Below are positions 22,837 to 35,500 of a stretch of DNA of 64,000 nucleotides, one piece after another (positions within the stretch are counted from its first letter, which is position 1; each line of letters begins with the position of its first letter). Source of the stretch: Verpa conica. Taxonomy: Eukaryota; Ascomycota; Pezizomycetes; Pezizales; Morchellaceae. The stretch lies in contig JAUFSD010000003.1 of NCBI GenBank assembly GCA_033030425.1, positions 2,976,001-3,040,000 of the forward strand. Direction: 5' to 3'. The notes beneath the pieces were generated by a model. That model was not told the origin of the DNA and made no database searches. It saw only the letters and a list, made by a program, of their open reading frames with translations. The position numbers were made by a program, and so were the translations under genes.

Positions 22837-23118
22837 GCACTGTGTGCGCGAGTGAAATTTCATGTCGTACTTAAAATAAAAATTCTAAGAAAAGTAGCTA
22901 ATCCCTTCAATGAATCAATCGTAATTCGCCAAATATATTTCGCCAAACCTTCATTCATTCGAAGTATCCACACAAAACCAATTCTCTTTCCTTTATCTTT
23001 TGATAGTAGAATACACATAAGCTCCCCTAGTCTACAGTGGAATCCGGGAAAAGTCATCTAATTTTGGTATCTGCCCCCATAAAACTTTCACTCCCATCCC
23101 ATACATCTATATTTCGTC

Positions 23119-24278
23119 TTAACGCTGGCCCCTCTCCCTTCGAGCTCTAACCTCCCTCAATGCCCTGCTACCACTGAACAACGCAACTGGTGCGACAATG
23201 ATTGATGCACCGAGAGTTTGGAAAAGGTTCCACTTGGTATAGTACAGGAAAAAGATCCCCTCGAGCGCTACCAATGATCCGAAGAACAATGGATGAGAGA
23301 TTGGCGCTGAACCAAGAGCTTTCGGGAGGTGTGAGAAGTTTGCGCCGAGGATTGGGAACCACTGGTAATAAATGTTAGCTTTCTCGACTTCCGTTGGAGA
23401 CTATTTATCTTAGGGGAACTTACGACTCCAAAAAGTCCAACCAAAGAAGTCAGGACACTGGCCAAGAAAACCAAGGTAATGATCTTTGGGGGATTCTGAG
23501 GATCCGCTTTAAAGATATGTCGGATCTCGTCCTTGGCCTTGTAGACAATGGCACCTTCGCCAAGATCCTTCAATTTCTGTTTCTCAAGGAGGGCAAAAGC
23601 AGCTGCATCCATAGCAGGTACGACAGATCCAACAGACACAACAGATCCTGGGGTGGAGCCGAAGGAACCGAGGGCGATCGAGAGTGAGAGCTTAGGCGAA
23701 GCAAGAAGGTGTGCGGGAAGATCTTTGTGGGACTAATCCAGGATATAATGGGTTAGCAAGCGGAAGTAGGAGAGAGCTGCTTGCGCGTACCAATTCAACT
23801 TTAGCCTTTCCGGAGTCCCCCTTGATGGACAACGGGAAAAAGGTCTCGAGGCCACTGGCCTCTTCGGAAACAAGAAGGAAAGCTTGGTGAGGGCGGGCAG
23901 CCTTAGTACCCTCTTTCAACGATAGGGTAAGCTTCAGAGTTTCCCGTGGGGCTAAAGTGAGTGATTCTGAGATTGGTTTCGTCGCGGAGAAGCTATGGTT
24001 GCCGTCAGCTTACCGCGATTGTAAAAATAAAGGACACAATTGCAAAAACCACAGAATCAAAGCTACAAGAGAAAAAAATAGAATAATACAGAGACAAGGG
24101 GGGAATTCTAAAAGAAGCTGAAATACACCTACCTTTGAGAACTTCCAGAGACACCTTTCCCAGAAATAGTAGCTTTACCGTCATCGAAAGTCCATGTTCC
24201 AGCAGCGGTGGCCAGTGTGGAGAGAGATAGGACTAGAAAAGTCCAAAAGGACATGTCGGAGGCAATTCTTGAGCGCAT
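23119..24278 (-). CDS. SWP1: Oligosaccharyltransferase subunit ribophorin II / Swp1
   Basis: ER membrane subunit of the oligosaccharyltransferase complex for N-glycosylation. The N-terminus (start 24278, or the in-frame Met at 24254) gives MSFWTFLVLSLSTLATAAG, a signal peptide, then TWTFDDGKATISGKG. The luminal part contains ARPHQAFLLVSEEASGLETF and GKAKVELV. The C-terminal part holds EIRHIFKADPQNPPKIITLV, then three hydrophobic spans with the conserved LPKALGSAPISHPLFFGS and LEGIFFLYYTKWNLFQTL, ending GSRALREVRARRERGQR before the stop at 23119-23121. Short introns lie near 23352-23422, 23735-23790, 23955-24013 and 24060-24130. The order of signal peptide, beta-rich lumenal domain, KALGSAPISH and multi-TM end is characteristic of the family. 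Confidence 0.92.
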
Positions 24279-25100
24279 TGTGAGTTGAGAAGTGTGGTTG
24301 AGATTTTGGTTTGTTGAGATTCGTGTCCTCGTCTTCGGCCCTTCCTGTCCAAATAAGACCTCCAAAGGAAACGTGGTGTTGGGCAAGGTACATCCGCGAG
24401 TTTACGCGGCTGCGACGGCTGATATTACCCGGCTTTCGCTCCGGCTAGAAGTCATTACTACTCACTCGAAGCTGGCAGTGACTAGAAGAAGATGTGTTTT
24501 CTGTGCAGGCTTTATTTTAGTTATTCTACACCGTTCATATCTTGGCATTTTATTGTGACTATACCCACCGCGCTGAGCTACAATCAAATCCAGCTAAAGT
24601 CTACTTTCATGGGCTGACGGGCTACTCTACTAAACTACATCTGGCGACGAACCTATACTTATTGAGTAGAGCTAAAGAGCTAAAGAGCTATGAAGATTTA
24701 GGCTACTTATATTACTCAAGTAATAAAGTTCTATTATTCGTATTCTGTTTTATGGAGTCCGTATCCAAAATTAGACTTGTTATGGCAAATTGTTTTCTAA
24801 ACACGCGCGGTATACTCATAACTAACGCTCTTTCTCTGAACCACAGAAGGGTTAGACTCCACGTTTTCATACCTCATAACCCCGTAATACTTGCCTTTTC
24901 TTAAAGCTAGGTAACAAAATATAGTCCCTGCTAGTCGAGTACTAGTATTAGCTAACTTGACCGAAGTTATTGTCACACAACACTTTCCAGTGCTTCCCCC
25001 GGCTTACATCTACCGCTTAACCGGTTCACGTCTTCCATCTCCACTTAAATATATCGGATCTTTTCGAACACCTAACAGGATCATTACCATCAGCGCCAAG
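24279..25100. other. Divergent intergenic region between SWP1 and a hypothetical gene
   Basis: No gene is supported. A tandem AGAGCTAAAGAGCTAAAGAG repeat occurs at about 24667-24690. The ORF at 24542-24904 has no family signature and no coding-like features. Confidence 0.4.
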
Positions 25101-25616
25101 ATGGATGACAGTAGTAAAGAATGCCTTGGACTGACTTCTAGTGCACCCTACGAGCACGACTGGGAGGACGTTTTTGAAGATAGTCCGATCACCCCACCTC
25201 AAGCTCAGCCTAAGGGCACTAAAAAGCTCCCCCGGCACAAACTTCGATCTTATACATGCTGTATTGGTAAACAAAGGCGTACAACTAATCCGTACATTTG
25301 CAACCCAATAATTTCAAGAGTTTCAACCACCGAAGACCTGGAGACCTTCAGGAATACAGTTTCCAACTCAAAGCCATTTTGCGCTTCGATATTCGCTCCC
25401 ACGACCGGGTCCGACGAACATCCTAAGGTTTTATCTCCTGAGCTAGAAAAATTGGAATCTGATTCATCCTCTTCTTCAAGTCTCCCGATAGAATGCCCCA
25501 CAAAAAAAGTCTCATTCGCTACTCGGAAAACTATTTTAATATATGTCTGCATATCCCTACCTTGCCTATTAAGAGAATCTTTATTAACATATCTCGAAGA
25601 GCAACCACAAAAATAA
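25101..25616 (+). CDS. Hypothetical acidic/Ser-rich protein
   Basis: Single-exon ORF of 171 codons from the ATG at 25101, which sits in a good context (CGCCAAGATGG). It begins MDDSSKECLGLTSSAPYEHD and contains a Pro-rich VFEDSPITPPQAQPKG, a basic patch KLPRHKLRSYTCCIGKQRR and a Ser run after ELEKLESD. Toward the C-terminus is a hydrophobic stretch, TILIYVCISLPCLL, that could be one membrane span or simply a hydrophobic helix. No family is recognised. The good start context and low-complexity acidic/Ser composition suggest a real lineage-specific protein, but a chance ORF is possible. Confidence 0.45.
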   Translation: MDDSSKECLGLTSSAPYEHDWEDVFEDSPITPPQAQPKGTKKLPRHKLRSYTCCIGKQRRTTNPYICNPIISRVSTTEDLETFRNTVSNSKPFCASIFAPTTGSDEHPKVLSPELEKLESDSSSSSSLPIECPTKKVSFATRKTILIYVCISLPCLLRESLLTYLEEQPQK

Positions 25617-26987
25617 AAAACGACCCCTTAGTCCCCAGCCAGACCAGACCTACCCTGAGACCCAGACGAATCAGCTAGGATATATTGAGGCCTTAGATTG
25701 TACCAAAGATCATTTCATTTCTACATGATGAATTACTCTTGGCTATCGTTAGTAAAGATGGACTGTAATTTTTGCCTCTTACTCTGGTACCTTGTTCATA
25801 TTTTTATATTCAGCACACTGATTTCTTTCTTTCTTCCTCTCTTTTCCGTTGGGGTTTTGCTCTTATGGGGTTAGGGGCTATGGAAAACTACAACTGAGAA
25901 ATGATGTAAGTAATGTAGATCCCCGTCTACTGATCACATGGGTGTTAGGATATGCATGTAATTCTTAGGAAAACAAAATAATGGCTTTAAACCACTAAAA
26001 AAAAGGATCTAGATAGGTCAGAATGTTTATTTTACTTGTAAATGATATGTGCAAACATTCTTGGCACTGTGCCCTTACGCTGACGTGTCGAGGTGGTACC
26101 TGTTAGGAGTAACCACTGGTAAAGAGCACATGTATAGTACCTACATACAAGGATCCAAACTTGCCATAGGTCACAGGGTCTGAGTACACTCCTGACTTGC
26201 GAGATGCGATGAACCTTCACAGTGAATTATAGCTAAGCTCCCGGGCCCGCCAACCGAGGGGGAATTAATAGGTGGCTCCACGGTGGTGAACTAGCATGGC
26301 CTCCGGCACACGTAGGTTTAGAGTATATTCTAGAGGGGGGACTGGGGATCGTCGCGGGCATTGACCATGTAGCCCAAGCTCAACACTATATGTACTCAAC
26401 TCCGGATGAGACAAAAAGCACGTCGTCCATCCCGTTTCAAACGGGGGGAAACGTTGATCATAACGGGATGGCGCGAACTGAAACATACGAAAAAAAGCTT
26501 GGTATCGGTTTCCCCACTCTTTACATTACATGCTGCATATTTTTCATGTGAATATTCATTAGCCTTAACTTCGATAGCAAAGATACATATTTATCGTAAC
26601 ACAAGGTATGAGAATAGCTAGAAAAACAACGTCTTTTTAGGGATCGTAAGGTAAGATGCTAGGGGATGAGATGAGGGGAGAAAAAGGAATGCATAGAAAA
26701 AAAAAGAATACACGGGGTAGCAAACAAAAATAAAACTCCACTCCAGAAAAAGCGTTAATACTCCACTCCCCCTCCCAATGCTGATATAAGTGTCGCCCAT
26801 GCGATTTCCAGCCCATAAAAGAAAAGACCATTCGTAACCATTAACTCCGGCCTCCCATAAAGAATTTTTGCCACCCTCTACCACTTCCCCTTCCCAGATC
26901 CAACCCCGAGATGTACTCCCTAGTCAAACAAAGCAAAAAAGATAGGAAATAAATAAATAAAAACATCTCAAAGAGCTTCCGTTACTC
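25617..26987. other. Gene-free stretch
   Basis: No ORF with coding character. The region is the 3' flank of the convergent hypothetical gene and bHLH gene, with A-rich tracts near 26690-26705 and an (AAAT)-rich stretch near 26947-26962. Confidence 0.45.
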
Positions 26988-28189
26988 TTAGTATCCCCTT
27001 CCACTATCCATTTGCTGTAGTTGCTGCAAGTAGACCCTCAACCGTGCATTTCCTTTCTTAAGGTCATCCAAGTAGTTTGCAGCGTGTATAAGCACAGCAC
27101 TTTTGCTATAGCCTCCAGAATTCAGTTCTGGGACCATAGAACACAACTCCTCGAAGCCCTGACGAATTAGGTTTCGTCGCTTTTGCTCACTGTGAATGTG
27201 GTTTTCTCTCTTTTGTGCCTCTGACAAATTGTCTCTTTTAGCTCCAGCAGCCTTCTTCTTTGCTGCTCTTGCGGCTGCATCCGATTTCCGAGGTCGCGCC
27301 TTGCGAGACTTTGATGACATATAATCGTCCATACCGTCCACACGCCTTTTCATAGTGCCACCAGCACTCATAGTGGAGGGGGATGGTGTGTTGTCATCAC
27401 CATCCCGATAATACGGTGTACTATCATCATCCTCTTCGGTATCTTCTCCAGTCCGCTCATATTTGATTTCGGTCGGGGAATTTACGGCAGTAGTTACTGC
27501 CGAGTCGTTTTTAGGAAAGGCAGTATAAATTTTTGAGCGGATTTCGATATCCTTGTCAAGTTGCACAGCAGGTGGGGGCGGATGATAACCTGTAGGTGCG
27601 AAGTTGGTGTCGGTGCCGAAGTTAAGGAGGCTATGAGTAGTTAATTGCGGCGAGTGTTCATGCTGTCGTTGGAGAATCTCGTGGTTGTTGCTGAAAGGAT
27701 TGATATCGATCTGAGGAGGAGCCATGGATGTTGCAGAGGACACGGAATTGTTACCAAGGTATCCATCGATATTGGTATTCATATAACCATGGTGGGGAGA
27801 AAGATCAGATGTTTGATAGTTGTTTGGGGGCATATCAGGCCAGTACGAAGAGTCGCCGGGGATTTCCCCCGAGAATAGATGCGAAGGATCTACTGAAGGG
27901 ACTGCGGTATTGCTGAAGCCGTCGATCCAGTTGTCAAATTCCGTTTTCTCGTGGGTGTCGAGCAGTGGTTGTCCAACCGGGGCGGGAGGGGATGGCACAC
28001 TGAATGTTGCCGTAAATCCATCTAGGAAGCAACGTCAGCACGAGTGTCACGGCTAAAGGTTCACAAAAAGACACGGCGGTAATACTCACAGAAGTCCGTG
28101 TATGGTTGGTGGTGAGAGGAAGTCATGCCGTCGTAATACTTGCTTTTGAACTTCACTGGATCGTGATTGTATTGCGGAGTGTTGAGCAT
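26988..28189 (-). CDS. Basic helix-loop-helix transcription factor (INO4/GlcD-gamma-like)
   Basis: Two exons: 28189-28090 and 28021-26988. The start at 28189 gives MLNTPQYNHDPVKFKSKYYD; an in-frame Met at 28126 is an alternative. Joining the exons yields TDFYGFTATFSVPSPPAPVG. A long disordered Asn/Pro/Ser-rich region precedes a basic nuclear-localisation-like stretch (KSRKARPRKSDAAARAAKKK). The C-terminal bHLH domain follows: basic region QKRENHIHSEQKRRNLIRQG with the H/E/R contact positions of E-box binders, helix 1 FEELCSMVPEL, loop NSGGYSKS, and helix 2 AVLIHAANYLDDLKKGN. The end, LRVYLQQLQQMDSGRGY, may extend helix 2 as a short leucine-repeat dimer helix. Family placement near fungal Ino4-type bHLH proteins is inference. 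Confidence 0.88.
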
Positions 28190-30261
28190 TTGGGAGGATT
28201 TCGGGGACAGGTGGAGGGTAAACGAAGATGAGGCAGCGCGTTGGCGTACTAGCGGGCAACAGGGTGTGGGAATTATCCTCCTTTTTCTCCACAATGTGGG
28301 GAGGAAGAGGGTGGGGCGGATCGGTGTGTGTGTATTTGTGCAAGTGTGTGTGCCGCAGCGTTGAGACAACCACACTACAGTCTACAGAGATAGAATACCA
28401 ATGCAGGAATTGGGGGTTGGGGGTTTTCCTGTGGGAACGATGTAAATGGTTGCTATGGGGGTATGGTCTCGGTGGCCGGTGTGCGAGGTGCGTCTCTTGC
28501 CTCACTTACTATCGCGTCGTGAACCTAGGGCTTGATCTTGCCCAACTTGGCTATACGCGATTAAGAAAGGCGTGCTTTTCTGTTCTCTTCCCTTTGTCTC
28601 TTCTCTATAGAGCTCCTTTTTTTATCTTGTTCCTCAGTACCTTTCTCTCTTTCCTCTGATCTTGTGAGCAATGACGTCCACCGTACTTTAGTGGTGGAGC
28701 TGTAGAAATGACAAGTCGGTGGAGGGTCCCGGACAGATGGATAGCTGCAGCAAAAGTGATCAACGATGAGTGGCTGGATGGTCGCCTGATAAACAAAATC
28801 CCGTTGGGTCGGTATTGACGATTTGATGCCACCGAGTCCGAGTTTGACTGCTTTTACTTTTGTACTGAACTGTCTTGCGTGCCGGATCTATTTGATCGCT
28901 CTTTTACCCACCTATTGCGGGAAACTAGCCCTTTTTGACCTGTTTGGACTCTTCTGCTTCTCGTTCCTCTGGGGGCACCTTGTTTCGTTGTCTACATGGA
29001 AACGTGCGGTTATGTGTGCCTGAGAATGACGGTGGAGGGGTTAAGAAACGGGGGGGCCAAGGGACAAAGCACTGTTTCCGCTTGGTCGCCGTTTTGGTGC
29101 TGGCAGTGGCAGGTGCTCATCCTTGTCTTTGATATGAGCCTTCACGTGCGTTGTGTAACTATCTCTGCCTGGGTTCGTCCCTCGGGTTCCTCCCCTTTAT
29201 TTCTGTTCATAGTACTTGGCTAAGTATGCAACTTTTACCCTCTTTGTAAGTATCTGTACTTACCTACTGGCTTTCCTCGAATTATCTATCGTCCTCGCAG
29301 ATTCTTCTGCAGGTGGTGTGTATGCTCATCTCGATACGAGCCAGGAGCAAGCCCCTTTGGCCAGCCACTGTTTCCCCTCACTTTCTCGGTACCTGACTGC
29401 CCGCCAACATATGCGCATAACAAAGTATGTAATCGTGCAGGGTGTGTGGCGGGTCTGTACTATGTTCACTCACCTTTGGTTGTTTCCCGTTTATCTGCTG
29501 GGCGGTGATGGGTACCCGGTAGCGTTGAGTACAACGAAAGTATCTAGAATCCTAGGAGATGCATAGACGCCCGGATCGTGCCTGTTAATTGACAGATAAA
29601 CCCTCTTTCTAATTTACCATAGTTTGGGTTGTTTCATATCTTTCGAAAATCCTTCGATAGTGCTTCTTCGCATTTCTAAACTCCTCTGTCGTTGCTCTAT
29701 GCCCTGGAGATATTTATAGGGTAAATTTTTCTAGACAGGCGAACCAACGGATAGTAATTCTATCTTTTCAGTGTCACAAAGTCTTTAGTAATTAGCCAAA
29801 ACAAGCCGCTCGTTATGGGATTGAAATTGTAGAGGATAAATAAGGGTTGTTGATAGAGGTGTGCTGATCAAAATCGTTATTGCAACCCTATTTCGACACC
29901 AACGTAGTGGCCCCTGTCTGCCATGCAACACAAGCGCCGCCGTCGCTAGCTATGTAGCTAGACTCCGCTCCAAGCTTGCTTCACCTTCTTCCCTTTCTTG
30001 GACCACTTCGCGGCCTCTCTCTGCCCCTCCTCTTCGCGGCCGTTTCAAGCCCCCATGCAGCCGCCAACTTAAGCAGTGTTTACCAATTATTAAACCTTCG
30101 CTCTCTATTAGTTACTACGTGCCGTTTTAAAACTTCGCCCATCAATATCATTATCACAAGCTACCGCGGCGATTGTGTAACTGGGCAGTCGAAAAAATAG
30201 AATAACAAGATCAGTTCCTGCAATGTTCTACTGAAGAATTACAAGCTTTCTACAACGAAAA
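28190..30261. other. Long divergent intergenic region between the bHLH gene and the TMEM135-like gene
   Basis: About 2.1 kb. It includes GT-rich microsatellite-like sequence (GTGTGTGTGTATTTGTG, near 28324-28340). Several frames remain open for 60-140 codons on both strands, but none has a family signature or good start. A long promoter or leader for the transcription factor is plausible. Confidence 0.4.
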
Positions 30262-32077
30262 ATGGGTGTGCCTGTCTATCCCCAGGAATTGAAGCATCTT
30301 GATTGCAGCTTTCTTCGCCCGTTAGTACCCTATTATCCCTGTTCCTTTCTGCACCACCGGTATGAATTAGACGCCGTTGCTGATCCTACCGGCTCTTCGA
30401 TCACACCCACTAGATTTCTACGAGCATACGGCCTTGGGTTCTTGTCTTATCTAAGCCCTCGCCTATTTAGTCTCCTGCTGTCCAAGGCGAAGCGGAAGCG
30501 CAGTAACAAGAGCCGTGACGTTTCACCTGTGGTTAGTAGAAGCACTTCCTTGCTGCCTCCCTTCTGCATGATGAAGCCCGGCAATTTAAAGTGACCATGG
30601 ACTAATACCACGTTTTCATCGTGGCTTTGTTGCAGGGGTTGCAGGTTCTGGAAATATTTAGGAAATCTTTTGAGCTACACCGGTTCCCTGCGTTCTGCGG
30701 TGTCACAATCGGTGGATGGCACGTTTTACAGCCGTTGTTTGACAAATTACTAGGGCTTACCAGCCATGGACCCGAGTCACTGGGCGTAAGGGGACTCAGC
30801 AATTGCCACCGGAGTAGGATTGCAACCTTTTTAGCATCCTCTACATCGGCTGCTGGAGCTATACAACTGTTGAATAGTTGTAAAAAGACGGATGGGGCAG
30901 GAAGGACATTAGACCTAACTTTTTTTGCTGTTGTCAAAGCCCTTGATGTAATAGTTGGGGAAATATGGGCTAGAAGAAGGGCCCGTAGAGTTAGCTCTGG
31001 CAAGTTTACAAAATTTGAAGCTAAAATAGGTAACGCTGCAGATGCAGTTGTATTTGCTATGAGTGCTGCAGTCATCATGTTTTCATGGTTTTATTTACCA
31101 GATAGGCTTCCTACGTAAGTCATAGGACCTCTCTCCCACTTTGGGTTACCGCTTTTTAGTAAACCGAGACTAGATTACCCTGTGCTAACATATATATTAT
31201 TGAAGGTCATATAACAAATGGATTACCGAAATAGCAGATGCCGATAGTCGTTTGTTAGAAACGCTGCGCCGGATAAGATCTGGAGTCTTTATCTACGGTA
31301 AAGATACGGGGCAAGCGCCACTACTACAATCCATGTGCGAGGATTTAGGTCTCCCAAAGGTGTGGGGGGACCCGGCATTGACGAAACCCGTACCTTGCCA
31401 GGTATGTAAAGATAAACCCCACGCAACTCGTTTTACCCATACGGAACCTGGCTTCTAACCAAAAATTTCAATATATAGATAGTTCATGGGGGCTATTCCC
31501 CGAGCTGTGAAGCGCACGCCATCTATAGGTTTTGGAATGCATGGAAGGCGGGATTTGCAATGTATCTGGGATTAAATTTTCTCGTCAGGATACGAAAGCC
31601 CAGTGTCAAAGCATTTTTGAGGGTTATTGCAGACTCTGCTAAATCAGCTGCATTCCTTGGGACTTTTGTCGGTAGCTTTTGGTACGCTATCTGCTTAACG
31701 CGGACTAGACTGGGGCCTTATATTCTTCCATGGATTGATCAAATACACCTTGACAATTATTGTGTGAGAGTAGGAAGTTTAGCCTGCGGATGGAGTATTT
31801 TAATCGAACCTGTCAACCGTCGGACAGAGATTGCTGTTTTTATGGCTCCGAAAGCGCTTGCGACTTTGTTTCCTCGTAAATATGGTAGAGAAGTAGGTGT
31901 ACCCCCCCTTGAATTCCCCGGGTTACATTAGTTAACAATAATGGTACTATGCAGTATATTTGGATTGAGACGTTGGTATTTGCCCTAAGCAGTGGAGTGG
32001 TTTATACCACTCTGAAAGAAAACCCAGAGAGGGTTAGAGGTGTTTTTGGGAAGTTGTTACGGAGAGTGGTGGCATAG
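30262..32077 (+). CDS. TMEM135-like integral membrane protein
   Basis: Five exons (30262-30531, 30636-31114, 31206-31401, 31479-31892, 31955-32077) join in frame to 493 residues. All donors are GTxxGT-like, and the first intron has a CTAAT branch site. Features matching the fungal TMEM135-type family are ADAVVFAMSAAVIMFSWFYL, SYNKWITEIADADSRLLETL, a PCQIVHG motif followed by CEAHAIYRFWNAW, SAAFLGTFVGSFWYAICLTR, and CGWSILIEPVNRRTEIAVFM with APKALATLFPRKYGR. Cys and His in the VHxG...SCExHA motif are conserved. Human TMEM135 acts at peroxisomes and mitochondria in lipid and cholesterol handling; the fungal role is not established. It is a multi-pass protein with hydrophobic spans in exons 2, 4 and 5. 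Confidence 0.8.
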
Positions 32078-32514
32078 TAATAGGCATGATACATTTGTAG
32101 ATTAGATATAGCCATTAGCACACATGTTTTTTTGATTAATTTCTTAATTTATAGTCTTCAATAGGGCTAGGAGATGAATTTATTTCTATTCTAGGTTGGT
32201 TGTGTTTAAATAGTACCACTAGCCACATCATCACATTGGTCAATGCGTGGCGCAACATGTCTTAGCTTATTCGTGTCCCACAACCTGTCCTCAGCGACAC
32301 TGCTCGAAAAAGAGAACACCTAGACACCCCCACCATCATCGCTTCTGCCACTTCGCTGGGCACTTTTTTTTCACAACTCTACCAACATCCCGCTAGTCAA
32401 TCGATAATATTATACTTTACGTCATACCTCTACCTGGCTCGCTGGCAAGATCACAGAAACGTTAAAGCTCTGTCCACGAATCCACGAAACCGCGAGAAAG
32501 GGGGCATCTAAAAG
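32078..32514. other. Intergenic region upstream of SEC31
   Basis: Terminator of the TMEM135-like gene followed by the SEC31 promoter. T-rich stretch near 32360-32370. No further gene. Confidence 0.45.
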
Positions 32515-35500
32515 ATGGCCAGAATACGAGATATCCAAAGGACAGCCGCATTTGCCTGGTCCCCCGAAGCTGCACCCTTCATTGCTACCGGTACCCAGGC
32601 CGGGGCTGTTTCTGCCGACTTTTCAGATAACACAGTCTTAGAGCTGTGGGATCTTGATTTGGAAAATGCCCAAGGTGGGGGTGAACTTTCACCAGTAGCG
32701 TCTATCAATACAGATAGCAAGTATGGGTCCACTCTGAAGCCTTTAAGGCCATTCCCGGGGGTGGGATGTATTAGGGAGCATATGGCTAATCGTAAAGTTA
32801 AGGTTCTACGATATTGCTTGGGGGAGAGTATCAGACGAGAAGCCTCGAGGAATCATTGCTGGTGCCCTAGAGAATGGGTCCTTGGACCTATGGAGTGCCG
32901 ATGCACTGCTGAATCATAGCGAGTATGTTATCTGGTGTCTCGCTGAAGGACTGTTCACTAATTATAACGTTTAGTGATCCCCTAATCTCACGGACGACTA
33001 AGCATACTGGGGCTATCAAGGCTCTCCAATTCAACCCCTTTAAGTCTGAGCTTCTTGCTACCGCTGGCGCGAAGGGAGAGGTAGATATCCCAATTGCATA
33101 CTCCTAAAAAGATTAGGCGCTGATTAGCTTGATAGCTCTACGTCTGGGACCTCAACAATACAGAAAATCCCTTCATGCTAGGTAATAGAGCTGCCAGAGC
33201 TGATGACTTTGATTGTTTGGATTGGAATAAGAAAGTTCCACACATCCTCGTTACTGGAGGAGGCGGGGGTTTCCTTACAGTGTGGGACGTGAAAACGAAA
33301 AAGGAGTCACTCACATTGAACAAATTCAACCGGAAGGCAGTTAGCTCAGTTGCATGGCATCCTGAGACACAAACAAAATTGATTACCGCCATACTGGATG
33401 ATACGAATCCTGTTATTCAGCTATGGGACCTGAGGAATTCAAATGCTCCGGAAAGGGTTTGTAACAAAAAACCTGGGCAACAACAATATATGAGCTGACT
33501 GAGTACTATAGACTCTTACTGGGCATCAAGCCGGCGTTTTGTCACTTTCGTGGTGTAAACAAGATACGGACTTGCTTCTCTCTTGCGGTAAGGACAATAG
33601 AACGATTTGTTGGAACCCGCAGACCGGGGAAATGCTTGGCGAATTCCCTACTGTCACCAACTGGACCTTTAAGACACAATGGAACCCTCGGAACCCAGGT
33701 CTTTCAGCTACTGCCTCTTATGACGGGAAGATTGTTATTCAGACTCTTCAGAATACAAATCCGAGTGCTTCCCCGGAGGTGCCAGGTTCCGCCGGAGATG
33801 CCGATGATTTCTTTAGCCGGGCAAGCAATGCCCAAACATCATCATTTACTCTCAAGCAGCCGCCTAACTGGCTTCGTGTACCTGTGGGCGCATCATTTGG
33901 ATTTGGCGGCAAGCTGATTAGTTTCAGCGTTTCAGAAGCCCAACCAGGACAAACACCCCGCTCCATTGTCAAGATCTCAAAATTTGCGGTTGATTCTGGT
34001 GTCAATACCGCAACAGAAAGTTTTGAAAAGGCTTTGAAGGAGGGTAATCTCGAAAATATTTGTGGTCAAAGGGCAGAGGACTCAAAGACGGACTACGAGA
34101 AAGCAGATTGGGATATTTTGGGAGTGCTTTTCAAGAAGAATCCTAGGGTAAAGTTGATTGAGTATCTCGGTTTTAACGAGGATCAAATAGCAGAATTGAG
34201 AAGCGAACCAGAAGCTAAAGAGGCTAATGGGGAAGGAGCAGAGCACGAGATCTCAGGGACTACAGAATCTCAGGATAAACGATTGTCCTCATTCTTTGCT
34301 GATACTGGGGCCGATTCGGAAAACTTCTTGGCCGATCTTTCCTCCATTCAGTCAACGCATGGCGCTAAGACAAACAATCCCTTCCAGATATTCACCGGCG
34401 AAGAGTCTGAAGCGGACAAAAAGATTACTCATGCAGTCGTTCTAGGCCAGTTTGATAGTGCAGTGGATATTTGTCTGAGTGAGAATCGTATCTCGGATGC
34501 TTTCATGCTTGCTATTTGTGGAGGCGATAAGTGCATTGAAAAAGTGAAGACAGCCTACTTTAAGGTTAAGGGGCCAAATTACCTTCGTGTTCTGGCATCT
34601 ATCGTTGGTAAGAACCTGTGGGATGTTGTGCACAATGCGGATCTAGCAAATTGGAAGGAAGTTATGGTTTCGCTTTGCACCTTTGCGGATGACAAAGATT
34701 TTACAGATCTTTGTGAAGCTTTGGGAGATCGTCTTGAAGATGAGTTGAGACAAGGGCAAGGCGACAAGGAGGCTAGGAAGAATGCAGCTTTCTGTTATCT
34801 GGCAGGTTCAAAGTTGGAAAAGGTTGTCGGCATTTGGATCGAAGAGTATCAAGAAAGTGAAAAAGCTGGTTTACAGGAAACCGAAGGAGATTCTACGTTC
34901 TCGGTACATGCCCGCTCTCTCCAGGGCTTCATTGAGAAAGTTACCGTTTTCAGAGAAGCAGTAAAGTTTGTGGATGAAGAAAAGGCCCTTTCTACGAACT
35001 GGAAGCTGCAGCCGCTTTACGAGAAGTATTGCGAGTATGCAGACATAGTTGCTTCACACGGACAATTGGATGTTGCGGGTAGATATCTTGACCTGCTTCC
35101 TGTTGATTATCCTGCAGCTACGGTAGCAAGAAATCGTGTGAAGGAAGCTTCTGGGAAGGCCTCGACTACAGCTGCTACACTCCCAGTCCTAGGAGGCAAG
35201 CCGCAGCAACAACCTACCACCAACACATTCAGTCAGCAGCGCGCAGCGACTAAATCCCCATATCAACCTACTCAGCCACCACAAACAGCTCCTGTATCTA
35301 ATCCTTACCAGCCCCAGGCTCCTACTCAGCCTTTGAACCCATACACTCCTGCTGGTGCAGCACCATACAACCCGTACACCCCAAATGCGCCCACCACTAC
35401 CCAAAATTATAACCCCCAGGTATCAAACCAAGCATATAATAAGCCAAATATGTACCAGCCAACCCAACCACCACAATCTACTGGGCCCTATGGTGGTAGT

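Noticed and set aside
22945..22965. TTCATTCATTCG near copy B as a fifth retroelement copy
   Set aside because: Lacks the CATGTACTTATGATAAAT part and has no flanking target-site duplication.
28061..28505. Reverse ORFs rich in His/Pro/Thr upstream of the bHLH gene
   Set aside because: Only the segment 28090-28189 is supported as bHLH exon 1; the rest is low-complexity translation of GT-rich promoter DNA.
29216..29566. 116-codon forward ORF with hydrophobic N-terminus
   Set aside because: Opens from a non-ATG codon, no leader-like upstream sequence and no family resemblance; the hydrophobic start is T-rich DNA.
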